A DNA stretch of 64,000 nucleotides from Luidia sarsii (GCA_949987565.1 OX465121.1:4904956-4968955); one strand, 5' to 3'; positions 11,841 through 25,678 are shown, counted from the first letter of the stretch. Notes: generated from the letters alone by a model not told the origin. Numbers and translations are program-made.

Positions 11841-12699
11841 CATTTCAACGCGCTGGCGTGCGGACCACGAAGTCGACGAAGTTGGACCCGTGCCATCAAA
11901 AATAATCTGAATCGTTATTCCACCTTCGAGAGCTTGGTCATTCTCTATCTCAATCCTTACGCCTTATGGCCAGTCCCTATCTCTCTCTTTCTCTTTCTCA
12001 ATAACAGGCATGTTCGCCATACCGGCCCATCAACGACAAGCCGAGGCTGAGGACAGGTATACACGGGTCAGGACACCGGAGTTCGTAGGTCAGAGTTCGC
12101 GCAATCAGGGCTCCCGGTAGAGCCCTGGCACTAATATAATTACGTCACTAAACTGTGACCGCTTCGGTCGAACCATGGACGGACCACAGCCAAAACAAAA
12201 AAAGGAATTCCGTTTCTCACCCTCTCTGTCTACGGCCAGAGAGAAAGAGAGAAATAAACATGCCTATCATTTTTATAAACGGTCATAGTGACGACGCGAA
12301 CTCTGCACATTGCCGGCAGAAAATCCAGTCTCAATTATTCGTGCGTTAAATTGTCGAAAGAGATGTCTGTCTGTTTGTTTGTTTGTTTTTCTTTCTCTCG
12401 GGCTGAACTCCCGGGGTTGTGACTTCGCAGGGAAATAGAAAGAAAGACGGGGAGAAGCCTTCCAGTTGGATAGGCGCGACGTGCCGATGTCCACGCCGTC
12501 AAACGGACCACTGCTCCCCGGTACCTCCCGGTACCGATGCGCTTGGCATCCGCACGCCGACTAAGATAACACTACAGGCCCCGCAGCGTCAAGAGGTGGG
12601 CACCGATTTCGAGTCGACCCGTTTTTTTTCTTTCTTCGTTTTTGTGTGCGTCTCGACAGGCGTGTTTCTCAGAACGACGGAAGCGGATATCTGGGTAGG

Positions 12700-12780
12700 G
12701 GCAAGCAAGGGAGGGGGAGGGGGAGGAAGGGAGGGGAGGAGAGGAGAGGAGAGGGGAGGAGAGGGGAGGGCGGCGGAATG
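12700..12780. repeat. (GGGGAGGAGA)n G-rich purine tract
   Basis: G-rich purine run with many GGG/GGGG blocks on the plus strand. Confidence 0.8.
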
Positions 12781-13325
12781 GTAGGAAACGGTCCCGTCTA
12801 TACAGAACGGCGCGGTACCGGCGCGCATTATACCCACCCCGGACGACTCGTGGGAAAACAAAGAGCGGAGTCAGTGACCAGACGTTGCGGCCTTCAACAC
12901 GTAATTCGCCTTTTATGACGCTGTAATCGAATCAAGCACCAATTGGGCAGCGACACACCGAATAGCTCCGCCGTGTAAAAGACTCCCCATCCCCCACAAA
13001 AGAGAGAGAGAGAAAACAGGCTCAAGGTCGAACGGTATACGCGAAGAACGCTCTCCTTCTCTCGCGATAAACAGCAATTTCCGAGAACGCTGAGACATGA
13101 GAGGTTTAATGAGCTGCGCGCAGTATTCTGCGGTTCTTGAATTATTATACACGCGACAGGTTTTCACGGCCTCGTTCCCAGGGTTCATCGCCTCCTCCAG
13201 GCCCCCGGGGCAATATCAGCCTCGTTCCCGAGGGTTCATCATCTCATCGAGGCCCATGGGCAATACCAAGGTGTGCCGCATTGGCGTTGCGGGCTTTTCT
13301 GGCGTCGGTTACCCGAGTTACCCGG

Positions 13326-13829
13326 AGCCAGAGGCAGAGGCAGAGGCAGAGGCAGAGGCAGAGGTAGAGACAGAGGCAGAGGCAGAGGCAGAGACAGAGA
13401 CAGAGGCAGAGACAGAGGCAGAGGCAGAGGCAGAGGCAGAGGCAGAGGCAGAGGTAGAGGCAGAGGCAGAGGCAGAGGCATAGGCAGAGGCAGAGACAGA
13501 GGCAGAGGCAGAGGCAGAGGCAGAGGCAGAGGCAGAGGAAGAGGCAGAGGCAGAGGCAGAGGCAGAGGCAGAGCCAGAGGCAGAGCCAGAGGCAGAGCCA
13601 GAGGCAGAGGCAGAGGCAGAGGCAGAGGCAGAGACAGAGGCAGAGGCAGAGGCAGAGGCAGAGGCAGAGGCAGAGGCAGAGGCAGAGGCAGAGGCAGATA
13701 CAGAAACAGAGGCAGAGGCAGAGGCAGAGGCAGAGGCAGAGGCAGAGGCAGAGGCAGAGGCAGAGGCAGAGGCAGAGGCAGAGCCAGAGCCAGAGCCAGA
13801 GCCAGAGCTAGAGCCAGAGCCAAAGCCAG
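13326..13829. repeat. (GGCAGA)n hexanucleotide array
   Basis: About 84 six-base units, mostly GGCAGA with GACAGA, GGTAGA and GCCAGA variants, ending in a GCCAGA-rich sub-block. The unit is 6 bases, so all frames stay open (Arg-Gly, Glu-Ala, Pro-Leu, Ser-Ala); these are not genes. It lies inside intron 1 of the RBM24-family gene, where the transcript strand reads TCTGCC. Confidence 0.95.
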
Positions 13830-14636
13830 GACCTTTTTTGCCTCTCATTTGGTGCAGACCAGGAGTGGAAACGAGCAAAGAAGACTACCATTATTGTCCA
13901 CATTCTTCTTTGTACATTTCCATCGCTGCTCTGTGCCAGATAAGATGAAAGAAATGCCCACTAAAAGCCACGTATGTAAACAGTGGTCGCGCAATCGGTC
14001 TGGATACGGTTAGTCCACGAAACATTTCTTCACAACTGCGGTCAGTCCGTGCATAATTCGCAGACGGCAGACAGGCGGGCGGACAGGCGGCACTCGTTAC
14101 GTCATTCGTTACGTCATTCGTCAAAGCTAACCGCAGGGAGCTGCCGTCGGCAACTGTGCCTCGACCCAACTCCCCGCGTTTCTGGAGGCGCTTCGACCAT
14201 CCCCCCGCCCCCACTATTACTACACGCTTCGTCGCTCATCATTTGGCAGCGCTTTCTTGAGTTTAGGGGCTGGATTACGGGAGCACAATAGAGCGACTCT
14301 CTCCATGTAGTAGACATATACACGTCCCCACCACCTCCTCCTCCTCTTCCTCCTACTCCTATCAAAAGGGTAACCCACCCCACCCCTTGTAGACTCCTGG
14401 GAAGCATCTTACGAAAGGTCATTACAGCTAAGCACTGTGCATGCTTTTTTTCTAGACAGGTAGCTGTCGTCCTTCAGTACACAGGGCTTCAGTTTCACGG
14501 AGAGCCAAAATTTGCTCAAAGCAAAAATCGTGATTCCTTGGATCGCCTCGCCAACCCGATTTTCACCACTGTCTCGTGCTAACGTGATATTTGAAATGTT
14601 TTCACTGGTGAGAATAGCAGACGGAGCAGGCCTATA

Positions 14637-14735
14637 GGTTTGTGGTGACACCATGCAAAATTATCTTTTGTGAGAATGAAAAGAACCGGAGGAACTCGAC
14701 GTTTCGGACAGAATACTCTGTTCGTCTTGGCAGTC
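14637..14735 (+). repeat. Dispersed repeat family A, degenerate copy
   Basis: GGTTTGTGGTGACACCATG, then a GAAAAG-AACTCGACGTTTCGG core and GTTCGTCTTGG. Only one arm is present. Confidence 0.65.
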
Positions 14736-16084
14736 TCCCGTGATCCGGGAGCTATAGGCCAGCGATCTGAGGGAACAGAGACCAGACGAGACAGCTGTTT
14801 CAGACGATGCTGAAAAAAAACCTGTCAAGGCTTGAGAGAGAACTTAGCGTATAGCATGGGACGTCGTACAATAAGCATGTCCTCCCTTCACACGATCGAT
14901 TGTCCAGGGTCCTGTGAGAAATCCTCCGCTAGCTTGTCAGAGGTCAGGACCTACGACAAAATCTCTCAAGGTTTCACCAGGGACGTCTGTCACTCTCGAG
15001 CATCGGTGACCTTTCACACGGTGCCACGTTTGTAAGATTTCTCACGCGTGAGACATGCCCTCAAGCCCTGCGTGGTGTTATTTTTCAGCGCCGTCTAAAA
15101 TTAAAAAGTTTGTTTGGGGGTTACCTCTCGGATAGCTGCGTGTTGTTGCAAACGCACAGACTGACTACAGTTTGTACAACCAGCCTCTATACCGAAAATA
15201 CACCTTGATTACATTTCGCCTTGCGGGCCGCGATCTTGTTCCGGGATCTATCTTTAATGCGCACTAAGCGGCGATAAAAATAAAACCCGAACAGCCACAC
15301 CACATTAAACCCTGAATAATCGCCATCTCGTATGGCGTGTCACACACCGGGAACAGCGACTGCAGCGTGATGCACGGACCGATAAATACACAACAATACA
15401 CGGCGAACCAGAACAGTTTCAAGGAGAAGACCCCCTTCTTTGTTTATGGGAGGGGGGAGGGAAGGGGGTATACTCCGAATCCACGATGACTCAGCACCGA
15501 TCACATGTTGTCCCCTACACAGTCGCTGCCGCATCCCGGTCGTGTTCCCCGTGTTGACATAACCGGAGACCGGTACTGACATCACGGTGACCCGACTAAG
15601 CTGCAAGGGAAGGGGTTTGGGGTTTTTTTTGGAGGGGGGGGGGGGTGGGGGAGGAGGGAGGGTAGGAGGGGTGGACGTCACACCGAATGCGATTACTGCT
15701 TATCCCCGTTCCCTGATCCCCTCTCCTAACCTATCCTCTTAAAGCCCTTAAGCCAAGCTGCTTAATGGTTGATAACATTCCACGTTCTACCCTTCTAACC
15801 CCATTGCATCTCTCACACACACACTCACTAGTATCCTATGGTCTTTCGACGAATTGCCCAAACAAAAACGCCGGCAAGAAAAAAAGGCAGGACACATCCA
15901 GCACCCCAACTTTTTTTTATATCAAAGTGCAAATCGGGTTTTCGATAGGCACTCGAATCGCACCCTGATGGTGAAACTTTGGGTGTTTTAAAAGCCGAGC
16001 AATGACGAGCTGTCACGCGCGTACTGGAACTCGCACACGGTCACGCTGTGTTCTCGGAAGCTCGAGAAACATATGGCGAAAGCA

Positions 16085-16138
16085 AGGAGGTACTATCAAT
16101 GAGGTATTAGGCTCGCCTAATACCTCCTTGGTACCTCC
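16085..16138. repeat. Nested perfect hairpin
   Basis: Inner arms GAGGTATTAGGC / GCCTAATACCTC (16101-16112, 16115-16126) with a 2-base loop are flanked by outer arms GGAGGTAC / GTACCTCC (16086-16093, 16131-16138). Confidence 0.9.
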
Positions 16139-16876
16139 CTGGTGAACCCACTGCACGTGCTAGGAAGGGATGACTGCGGATAAAACGCTCGGACGCTTGT
16201 GCAAGATATTATAATCGCCTGGTATACCGCGCCGGGAATGCGCACCAACGGACGGGTTTTCCCTGGTACCCTTCAACCCCCCCACACTCGTCCAGTTTGG
16301 AGAAAAGCACAACCTTGACCTGACTGACAGCTCACGGCGAACGAAGGAAACGATCTTGATTTTGAAATGGCTCAATAAATACAAAAACAGAGCAAGGAGA
16401 AACTGTCACACCACACTTTAACCCCATCACCACAGCCATCAAAGTCCTGACCCCTTTTCCCTTGTTTTAACGACCCCGAACTATTCACTTTTTTGTACGC
16501 CTCCACTATACCATTCCTTCATGCATATACCCACTGCCGTGAAACCTAAGGTGGATTCGAACCACGCCCGTCAGGCAATGACGACAGCTAATGACGACGA
16601 GGTTCACCTGGTTCGTACCGGCAGTCGGGGAAGGACGTTTGACTCCCCCCTAACCTACCCCCCCCCCCCCCCACACCCCACGAGACAGCCTGTGAGCTCC
16701 ATGAAGGCTCGCCCATGCTTGGTATGCGGGAATGGGAGTTATGATTTTGGGTTTCTTTTCCTCGTTTTCCTGTTTTTTCATTTCAACCTCGGTGACCGCG
16801 AGGTCGTGCGTGTGCTCAATGCGATCTCAAGAGCTCGGTTCCAGACTAGCCGATCGTAAATATTCCCTGCCAGTCT

Positions 16877-16983
16877 GAAGGGGGAGGGAGAGAGAGGGGG
16901 GAGAGAGAGAGAGAGAGGGGAGAGAGAGGGGGAGAGAGAGAGGGGGGGGGAGAGAGAGAGAGAGAGAGGGGGGGAGAGAGATG

Positions 16984-17044
<61 letters not shown>

Positions 17045-17061
17045 AGAGAGAGAGAGAGAGG

Positions 17062-17095
<34 letters not shown>

Positions 17096-17157
17096 GAGAG
17101 AGAGAGGGTGAAAGTGAGAGAGAGAGAGAGAGAGAGAGGGAGGGGGAGAGAGAGAGA

Positions 17158-17188
<31 letters not shown>

Positions 17189-17291
17189 GGTGAAAGTGAG
17201 AGAGAGAGAGAGAGAGAGAGAGGGTGAAAGTGAGAGAGAGAGGGAGAGACTCAGAGAGAGAGAGAGGGAGAAAGAGAGAGAGAGAGAGGGG
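16877..17291. repeat. (GA)n microsatellite
   Basis: GA/GGGAGA run broken by three GTGAAAGTGAGAGAG modules near 17108, 17190 and 17224. Confidence 0.92.
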
Positions 17292-17374
17292 GTATGGTTC
17301 TGAAAAGTTCAGAACCATGGTTCAGAACCATATCCCTTCTTTAAGAGACTTTATACACGGTGTCACCGCAAACC
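17287..17374. repeat. Dispersed repeat family A, short fold-back copy
   Basis: TATGGTTCTGAAAAG, a central CAGAACCATGGTTCAG palindrome, then the outward end CACGGTGTCACCGCAAACC. Abuts the (GA)n tract. Confidence 0.7.
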
Positions 17375-19150
17375 CTCTTTGGGCAGCCGGTTCATGCTCG
17401 TGTCTGGCACCATTTCCCCACGAAGACTTCTGACAGAGCGCACAGAGAGTGAACTGGAACTCCGGTATATGGGCTGCGCTCGCATCAGCACAAAAAAAAA
17501 CGATAATCGACTTCGCGAGTCCGCGGGGCACCATAAATCTCGCATCTGGCGAGGGTTACGAGCCCTCCCCCCCCTCTCCAGCCGATGTTGGCCCTCCTAA
17601 ATTACCCGTGTTTTGGCTGTGCCGGCAGAGGATGAAGGAGTGGGGGAGGAGGGGGAGGGAGGAGGAGGAGGGGAGGGAGGGGTAGGGGTTAAGGCAAGGG
17701 CCGTGGTTGTGTGGTTATCGAACGACTGCGGAAGGCGGAGGGAGGTTGGAGCATAGCTAGCTCAACGGTCACAGAACGGAGAGACTTCGGGCGCGATCAT
17801 GATGTCCTGCTAGAAGCAGGGAACCTGTCTTCGTCTCTCGGTGCAACATTTTTTTGTTATGTTCGTGAAAAGGGACACGGATGATAATCCCAAAGCCGTC
17901 TGAATCGCGATCAAAGGAAACAAGTGTGTAGGGGGTAAGGGGTATAGGAATGCTTTCCCCCTTCGTGTATGGGGTATTATAATCAGCTTTTTTTCTTCGG
18001 GCGTATAATGTAGGAATCGGAGCACGTCCTTTTCAATGGGTAAGGGGCAGTGAGAGGTCGGTGAATTCGGCTATGGCAGCATGCTATGAGCAGGACGCGA
18101 ACGTTTTTTTTTCTACACACCGCAGCCTATAGGGTTTGTCGCTGTGGTACTGGTATAGCCTGCAAATTCGCTGAGGTTTGAGTTATGCGATCTCACTTGG
18201 GTGAGTTAGGTAGAGCTAAGATTAATGATGACGAAGATGGACAGTGACATCCAACACTAGCTGCAGATTTTTTCTGATCCTTTTATTTCCCCTAAAGTCA
18301 CTTAATTTTGTCTTGATTGTTGGAAGCTGAGATACAAATTCACTGCGGGAAATCGATATTCATATCATGGACGCGATAATTTGCACATTTCATAGAATTG
18401 TAGGTACATCATTAATCCAGAAATGTGCTCATAACATTCTCTTAACCTCCAATCCTGAGTCTAGAATTGTGTTCTCCTCGACGCAAACATCATGTTGTAT
18501 GGGTGTGCGTCTAATTCTAAAGCGCTGTATTGTAATGTGTGCGAGTATAAATGTACACAGTAATGTGCAAGGAAATATCCTGCATAGCAGTATGTACGGT
18601 ACGTGTTATGGACAGGTGCTAAAGCATCTGTGGGCAGGATTTCAAGCACGATTCTGACCCCTGATGATGTGGCAATTTAAAAAACAAAAATTGGAGACGA
18701 ATACCAGGAGCGGCCCGTCAAAAAGACTTGTGCTAAGGTAGGCCGCGACACGGTTTTAACGTGCGGAGGCAAAAAGCCCTGCGTTGAATTAACGGCTCTC
18801 CTCAGAGATAGAGAGAGAGGCGCTTTTCTTCTCGAAGGAGAAGGTATGATATACATGGCCCGCTCGCCGACAACTTCCCGTTGCGATTCCGTGGAATCGG
18901 ACACCCCTTCCAGTCCTGTCGGGCAAGCTGGGTATAAAGCGTTGCATTACCGACGCGGTGCTGGGTGTTGGGTGTGCGGGAGGATCATTTGTTGTCCCTT
19001 CCCGATGAACATCGAGCCGGTCGCCCTTCGTCAGGGACCCGCCGCGGCTCTCCGCTCTTTCATTCGCTCTGGCAGGTCATTATCCGGTTTAATTCGCCCG
19101 CGGTGAAATGTCCGTCCGCCTGATGATCCTGAAAGGATCGGCTATAGCCA

Positions 19151-19621
19151 GTCTGGTCTGGTGTGGTCTGGTGTGGTCTGGTGTGGTCTGGTGTGGTCTG
19201 GTCTGGTCTGGTTTGGTCTGGACTGGTCTCTCTGGTTTGGTCTGGTCTGGTCTGGTCTGGTGTGGTCTGGTCTGGTCTGGTCTGGTGACTCTGGTCTGGT
19301 CTGGTCTGGATTGGTGTGGTTTGGTGTGGTCTGGTCTGGTCTGGTCTGGTCTGGTCTGGTGTGGTTTGGTGTGGTGTGGTCTGGTCTGGTCCAGTCTGGT
19401 CTGGTCCAGTCTGATCTGGTTTGGTCTGGACTGGTCTCTCTGGTTTGGTCTAGTGTGGTCTGGTGTGGTCTGGTGTGGTCTGGTCTGGTCTGGTCTCTCT
19501 GGTCTGGTCTCTCTGGTCCAGTCTGGTCTGGTCTGCTCTGCCAGTCTGATCTGGTTTGGTCTGCCAGTCTGGTCTGGTCTGGTCTGGTCCAGACTGGTCT
19601 GGTCCGGTCCGGTCAGGTCAG
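19151..19621. repeat. (GGTCT)n pentanucleotide array
   Basis: About 94 five-base units on the plus strand, mainly GGTCT with GGTGT, GGTTT and GGTCC variants and a few TCTCT breaks. All frames are open (Trp/Ser/Gly/Leu/Val-rich), which explains the 189- and 155-aa frames. Related to the complementary array at 30.3-31.0 kb. Confidence 0.95.
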
Positions 19622-20269
19622 GACATGACGTCAGTCCCAGTCTGAGAGGGGAACCGGATTCTCATCCACCTATTTAGTATTTGCCTGCCAAGACTCCTGA
19701 CAACCACTATACCTCCCTAAAGATCCCCCAGCGCCACCCCCCCCCCACACACTCACTCGAAGCCCCAGAAGACCACAGACGAAGGCAGTCAGACTGGGGG
19801 AAAAAGAGAAAACAAACTCGCTCAAAAGCCCACTGCGTGCTGCGCCAAATTTTGCAGTATGTAATCTGCACCAATTTCAGATTTGTCTTGTGTGTGTGTG
19901 TTTTTTGGCGCCAAAAAATGTAATTGAAAAGATCCAAGTGCGGTCAATTTGGCGTTGTCAATACCTTGGAGCGGTTTCGGGACGGGGGGTCGCCTGGGTG
20001 GGAAAAGAACCCTCAAAACTAATCAGCGTGCCGTGCCTCCCGGTTTTTGTGGTTGAGTTTGTGTGGTTGAGTTTGTGTGGTTGAGTACGTGCCTAATGCC
20101 TTCCCCGGTACTGGGTCAAGTACACGCGGGCGGATCGGGTCCGCTTCCGATTCTATAACCGCCTTCACTTTGGGCGCGTGGCGGCAACCGTCCGGTCTTA
20201 CCCAGGCGAGGCCGAACTTGAAGTTTGAACCGGACCGGGACGTGAACCCGTGAAATAGGGTGTTGGCGT

Positions 20270-20615
20270 ACTAGAGAGGGGGGAGATAGGGGAGGGTGTT
20301 GGAGGGGGAGAGGGGAGAGAGGGGGGGGGGGGAGAGGGGAGAGAGGAGAGAAAGGGGAAGAGAGGGGAGAGGGAGAAAGGGAGAGAAGGGGAGAGGCAGA
20401 GAAGGGAGTGGAGGAGAGGGAGGGAGAGGGAAAGAGGAAGAAGGGGAAAGGCGGAGAGGCGGCGAGGGGGAGAGGGGGAGAGAGAGAGGAGGGAGAGGGG
20501 AGAGAGGGAGGAAGGGAGAGAGGGACAGAGGGAGAGAGGGAGAGGAGAGAGATAGTGGGAGAGGGAGGGAGGGAGGACTGAATGGGAAAGGCAGAGAGGA
20601 AAGAGATGGGAAGAC
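20270..20615. repeat. (GGGAGA)n polypurine tract
   Basis: Low-complexity A/G on the plus strand, similar to the tracts at 1.7, 7.9 and 25.7 kb. Confidence 0.88.
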
Positions 20616-23600
20616 AGCATCCATGATTGGACGGGCTAGAGGGAGACACCCCGAGGAAGCTGAGAGAGGAAAGGAGGAACAGCTAGATTTCGTGACCAAG
20701 ACGGCGATCAAATGGCTGCTCGTGCATCCCACCCCATGCACACACACACGGAACCGCGATGAAAATAATATATCACCGTCGGAAGAATGGATAAAAATAA
20801 TGAATGGGGATTCTCGAGCCAAAAGTACCACGACCCGGGACCATATCTCCCCGTAGACCTCCTCTCCCTATATACCAACGGAGATCCAGGCGTCAATAGG
20901 CCATGACGTTTTTTAACGACGTGCCGGTAGCGAGCGGGCGGGTTGGCCGAACGTTTTTTTTTTACGCTTTTTACAGGTATTCAAGGGGACAAGCTTAATG
21001 GCTCATTAGGTGTCGACTTCCGGGACCGAGAGGAATGCTGTTTGACCCCCGCTCGGAACGACCTCAAAGAAGGAAGAGCAACAACAAAAGGGGGAGGGAT
21101 GGGGGTGGGTTAGACAACTGATAGTACACTACCCAGTCAATCGGACCGCTTCCCACAAGAAAATGCCAGTCATACAACCAACACAAGGCCACGAGACCGA
21201 CCCTACTTTTTCTGCTCTTTTTGAGTTGGATTTGATTGGATGTATTGTCTTGTTTTACTCGTTTCCTTACGGTTTTACTTCGGTGTTGTATATAAAATTT
21301 CACTTTCTGATTTTTTTTACTTTGTTGTTTACATTTTGAAATGTATTACACAACACGATCCCTTGAAAGTCGACCACGGTTGAATGTGCCACCGTGTATA
21401 AATAAGGTGAACAAATTAGAACTAACTAAATAAACAAATGACGAGAAATCACAACCGCACAATGAAAAAAAAACCCTTTCGGCGACACGCCACTATTCTG
21501 ACGCAGCTCTCTCCGGCGTCATGGATGGTCTCTGCGTCTCTACGTAAAAAAATATCCACGTGACTCGAGAAGTGATATACGCAACCGTTGCCAAACTGAT
21601 CTTCCGACCCTCAATGAAGGCAATGCAAATGCAAAATGCCGTATGGGCTACGCTTACAAGTTACAACATTCGCCAGACACTAACGCAATCGATGCCATGT
21701 CCCCCCCCCCCCCAGATGAAATTCCACTTCCGCCTGGCTTTCGTACGGTCAGTCAGTATACTCGCTGTAGTGCCGTAGTATTGTACATGTTGAATTTACA
21801 TGTACAGTACCGTACTTCGTATTACATGTACTGTGTACTGTAGTACACGGTTTAAAAGGCTGTTCAATTGTCAACGATTTAATAGCCACTAAGCTATACA
21901 GACGTATTATGTAATGTAGATCCCCGGATATTTCGAACTCGGCACGCCCTTTCTTGAAGGCAGAATCGGAGAAGAATTCGTGTGCCGTCAATTTTTTTTC
22001 GATTTTTTGTTTGGGGGAGTCTAGGGACTCCAAAAAACCAAGCCGTACCGTGTGCTTTTCCAACAAAGCGGTTGTGTACTGTAGCATGGATGAATGAGAA
22101 GTGACTGTGGTTACTTCGAACCTTGTGTAGTTCGAGTTCTTCTGAACCTGGTCTGTGTGTGAGCGATATTGAGTAGTTCTAACCTTGTGAAAGTAGTGCC
22201 TTGTGTAGAGTACCTAAGACATTATAGGTTGAATAGGTCTCCACAGGGAAATGGTAAAGGTGTCTCCACAAGGTTTTCACGAAACTGTTATTTGGAAATG
22301 TTTGTGATGGGTAAGAATCCGTCGCAAATTGAAGTGTTACATACAGGCCTAAGGGACATTTGGTCCAAATTTCTACCAGGAAAGTGAATGTGGTGGTCGT
22401 TTCTCACTCGGTAACAAAGCAATGTCTCCACAAGGATACAGAAAAAAAGTGGCTAGGCCTATTTGTGTGCGAGTGTGTTTGAGACGGAGCTGTATTGGCC
22501 ACCAATCCATAGACCTCTGTTATTCCCACCAAGCAGGGGGTGATGAGTTGTAGAAAATGAATCATCATTATAAACCCTTGGAACAGTTTGTTGAATGCAT
22601 GATCTAGCTGAACTCTGGCGATTTATTTTGTATTTTTTTTGGGGGGGGGGAGGGGGGTGCTGAATTATTATACTGTAGTCAATGTTCGCGTATTGTACGG
22701 CCGAGCGTTTGTGGGGACGGGTTGGAAAATGATGGATGTGTTTTGATATGAGTGGAAGGTTTTTGTACTCTTGTTTTGGGAGGTTGGTGGTGGTGCTGTA
22801 CTGGTAGCGGTGGTAGTGGGTAGTGGTGAATGGGAGTTAAAAAGCTTACACAAGTTGGGCCTATAGGGCTATAGCTATAGGGGTCGGTTCGTAGGAGTCG
22901 TATATCCGCCGGTGTCACGTCACAACCGGGTCACAGACACAACCCCGGTGAATGGTCCAAACCCCGTCTGTTTTCCACCCTGTTTTCTCCCAGGTTTCGG
23001 ACAACAACAAACAAAAACAGCCCACACAACTTGTACAAGGAGGGGGAGGTGGTGGCACGCCGTTGTGACGGTGATGGTAGTGGTAGGAGTTGAAGAGGCG
23101 ACTTGTAAACGTCCCTAGACTCTACCGCAGTTTCGTTTCGGACAAAAACAAGAAAAAAACTGCACATAATGCTTTCGACCTCTTCTTTTGAAGAATCCTT
23201 TTACCCCCAAAAGAGTAGCCAGAAAAGAAAAGAAAAGGGTAAAACCGTGTTCTTGCCCCTAACCAAATCCCCCATTGCCCTCAAACCAAAAAACCCCAAC
23301 AATTTGCCAGATCATTTTCAACTCCACCATGCTCTTTACGAAGCCATTGGTCTGTGTGTCTATTCAACTTGTGCTTTTTGTTTTCGTTTACTGGAAGGAA
23401 TTCGCGAAGGCTAGGAGAAGAAGAAGGCTCATCAGTACATAGCACTTCCTCCACTCTCTCAGACCTGGATGGGTGGCCATTTTTGTTCTCTCTTCATTTT
23501 GCTGTTTTAATCGACGGTGTTTCACAGGTCCGCGTCGACGTGTCCGTGCCGAGATCTGTCGACCGTGTTGTCGACGGTCGACCTCGGACCGAATCGGGAA

Positions 23601-24189
23601 GTCAGAATCGTCACAACCACTTTGAAAGAGTATACATTCGGCCAAACCATGTTTTTTTTCCCATACAACTCCACAAAAACTCAACATTTAGTTTGGGTTT
23701 ATTCATTTGTTTTCTTCATCTTACTTCTCCCCTCCCACGACTATACCAAGCACACGGCAGCAACGTGACTGTTGTGAATTAGTATCAACACAAAAATCCC
23801 GGGGACATACAGTGGAGTGAGAGGGGGGGGGGGTGCATGGAAGGGATTATTGCGTTTTAAGAAGCAAATACTTCAATTTGCACTGCGGTGCCGGGTGCGT
23901 ATAGGAGCCCTTACAATGGCAGGGGTGGGTACAAGCTGGTGAGATCATGGTTCAATAGCTATACCCCTCGGGTAGCTGGTAGGAGCGGCAGAGAGAGAGA
24001 GAGGGAAGGAGAGACGGAGGGAGAGGGGAAAAAAGGAATTGTAGTGGGGGTGGGGGAGTTAACTCCCGCCTAAAAAAAAAACACCGGGAGTGTGTAACTA
24101 TCTGCCCCTGCCGCTGGGCATGTCTGGTGTCCTGTCTGTAAACACATGAGCAGAGTGTGTCACCGCATTGATATCTGTGGAGCGCTGGC

Positions 24190-24600
24190 AGAGCCGCCCA
24201 CCGACCATGGAGGTGTAGACCCACCGACCGACCGACCGTCTGGCCGGCTGTCTGACCGACCGACTGACCATGGAGGTAAACCGACCAACCGACCGACTGA
24301 CTTTAAGGCCGGCAGACAGACAGACGGACCGACCGTTCCACCGACCGACAGACCATGGAGGTAGATCGACCGACCATGGAGGTAACTGTCTGGCTGGGTT
24401 GACCGAACGGCCGACCGACTGTCTACCGTGGAGGTTGACAGACCGGCGGACAGGCCGACCGGCCGGTACACCGACCCGGACCGACCGGTCCTCCGACCCC
24501 GGACATACCGACCATGGAGGTAGACCGACCGGACTGCACGGCCGTCAGACAGGCCGACCGACCGTACCGAGACCGCTCCGCCGACCAAGCCCCGACCGTG
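24190..24600. repeat. (CCGA)n-type array with CCATGGAGGT modules
   Basis: Diverged GACC/ACCG tetramers interleaved with ACCATGGAGGTA-like modules near 24204, 24268, 24353, 24372, 24428 (as CCGTGGAGGT) and 24512. Open frames on both strands are repeat translations. Confidence 0.85.
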
Positions 24601-24882
24601 ACGGTCTCCCTACCCCCCGGTCCCTAGGTAACCACGGACGCTGCTGACTCATTCAACGAGCAACGGGGCACGTACGCCGCTCCCTGGGAGAACTTGACTT
24701 AGTAAGGGGGAGGGGGAGAGCTGTGCGCAGTTGTGTCCACAAAAAAGGTACTCTGCCCAATTACGGTGAGAGCGAGGGGAGGTGAAGGGAAGGGGGGGGG
24801 GGGTGTTAACAAACCCTGTTTCCGTGCATCTCACAACCTCAAAACGACGCGCATTGCAAATTCGAAACAATGTAGAACTAGG

Positions 24883-25030
24883 AGGTTTTGCGGTGACGCC
24901 ATGTATAAGATCTCTTAAAGAGAAGGGGGTATGGTTCTGAAAAGAATCCCGAGTGACAACTCGACGTTCTGGTCAGTATGCTCACACCGTCTTCAGGAGA
25001 AATCTCTTATACATGGTGTCACCGCAAACC
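24883..25030. repeat. Dispersed repeat family A, fold-back copy
   Basis: Starts GGTTTTGCGGTGACGCCATG and TATAAGATCTCTTAAAG, has the AACTCGACGTTCTGG core and CACACCGTCTTCAGG, and ends with the reverse complement of its start (ATACATGGTGTCACCGCAAA). About 148 bases. Confidence 0.8.
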
Positions 25031-25678
25031 TATATTGAATAGTGTTTTCGCGTATGTTCTATTGTATTGCTCAATACTTCCCAGAGGACGTGGGAGTGGG
25101 GTACAGGCGAGCCTTAGAGGATGCAGTAACTGCTTAAGGACCCTTCCTGCAAGATCAGCGTGAGTACGGCATCTACGACTTAAACATTACGTATCGGAGA
25201 AGGGTGTATGGTGGAACGTGATCGGACAGGTAAAGGTGTGTGCCAACTTTAATCGCTGTTCGTCGCGGTAAACGATGAGGGGTCTGCGAGGACACACCGA
25301 TCGCTGGCCGTCACGGTATATCAACTGACCGGGGGAGAGCCTGTTTCGACTGCCTCCGACCAGCTCGGCAAAGGGCGAAAGTCTCAGACTAGTCTCAGTT
25401 TACATATTCGCTGTTTGTGGGTTTTTTGTTACGTTTCGCCTGCGCTGCGTAGCTAGCTGCGTCCCAGACCACGATGGTCGCCCTCGGCAGCTTGTTATTG
25501 AGAGAAAAAAACCGGCGAGCTGTCTAATGTACGGAGCACTAGCTTTTCAGATATACGACGCCCTATACTTTTTCAGATGTAGGCCCTACGGCGCGAGTTA
25601 TCGAACAATTGTCTTCGCGGCTGGGTCGGGTTTGGTGTTGGGGTACGGTCGACAGTTGTCGTGTTAGAGGACAGCCCA

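Noticed and set aside
13239..14013. Arg-Gly and Ser-Ala repeat 'proteins' of 186-246 aa resembling RGG or silk-like proteins
   Set aside because: Pure (GGCAGA)n hexamer translation, lying in an intron of the RBM24-family gene.
16541..16620. GGTTCGAATCCACC on the minus strand as a tRNA T-arm
   Set aside because: Only a B-box-like motif with no convincing cloverleaf around it.
24190..24600. CRISPR-like array of repeated modules
   Set aside because: Spacing is irregular, the spacers are themselves CCGA repeats, and the genome is eukaryotic.
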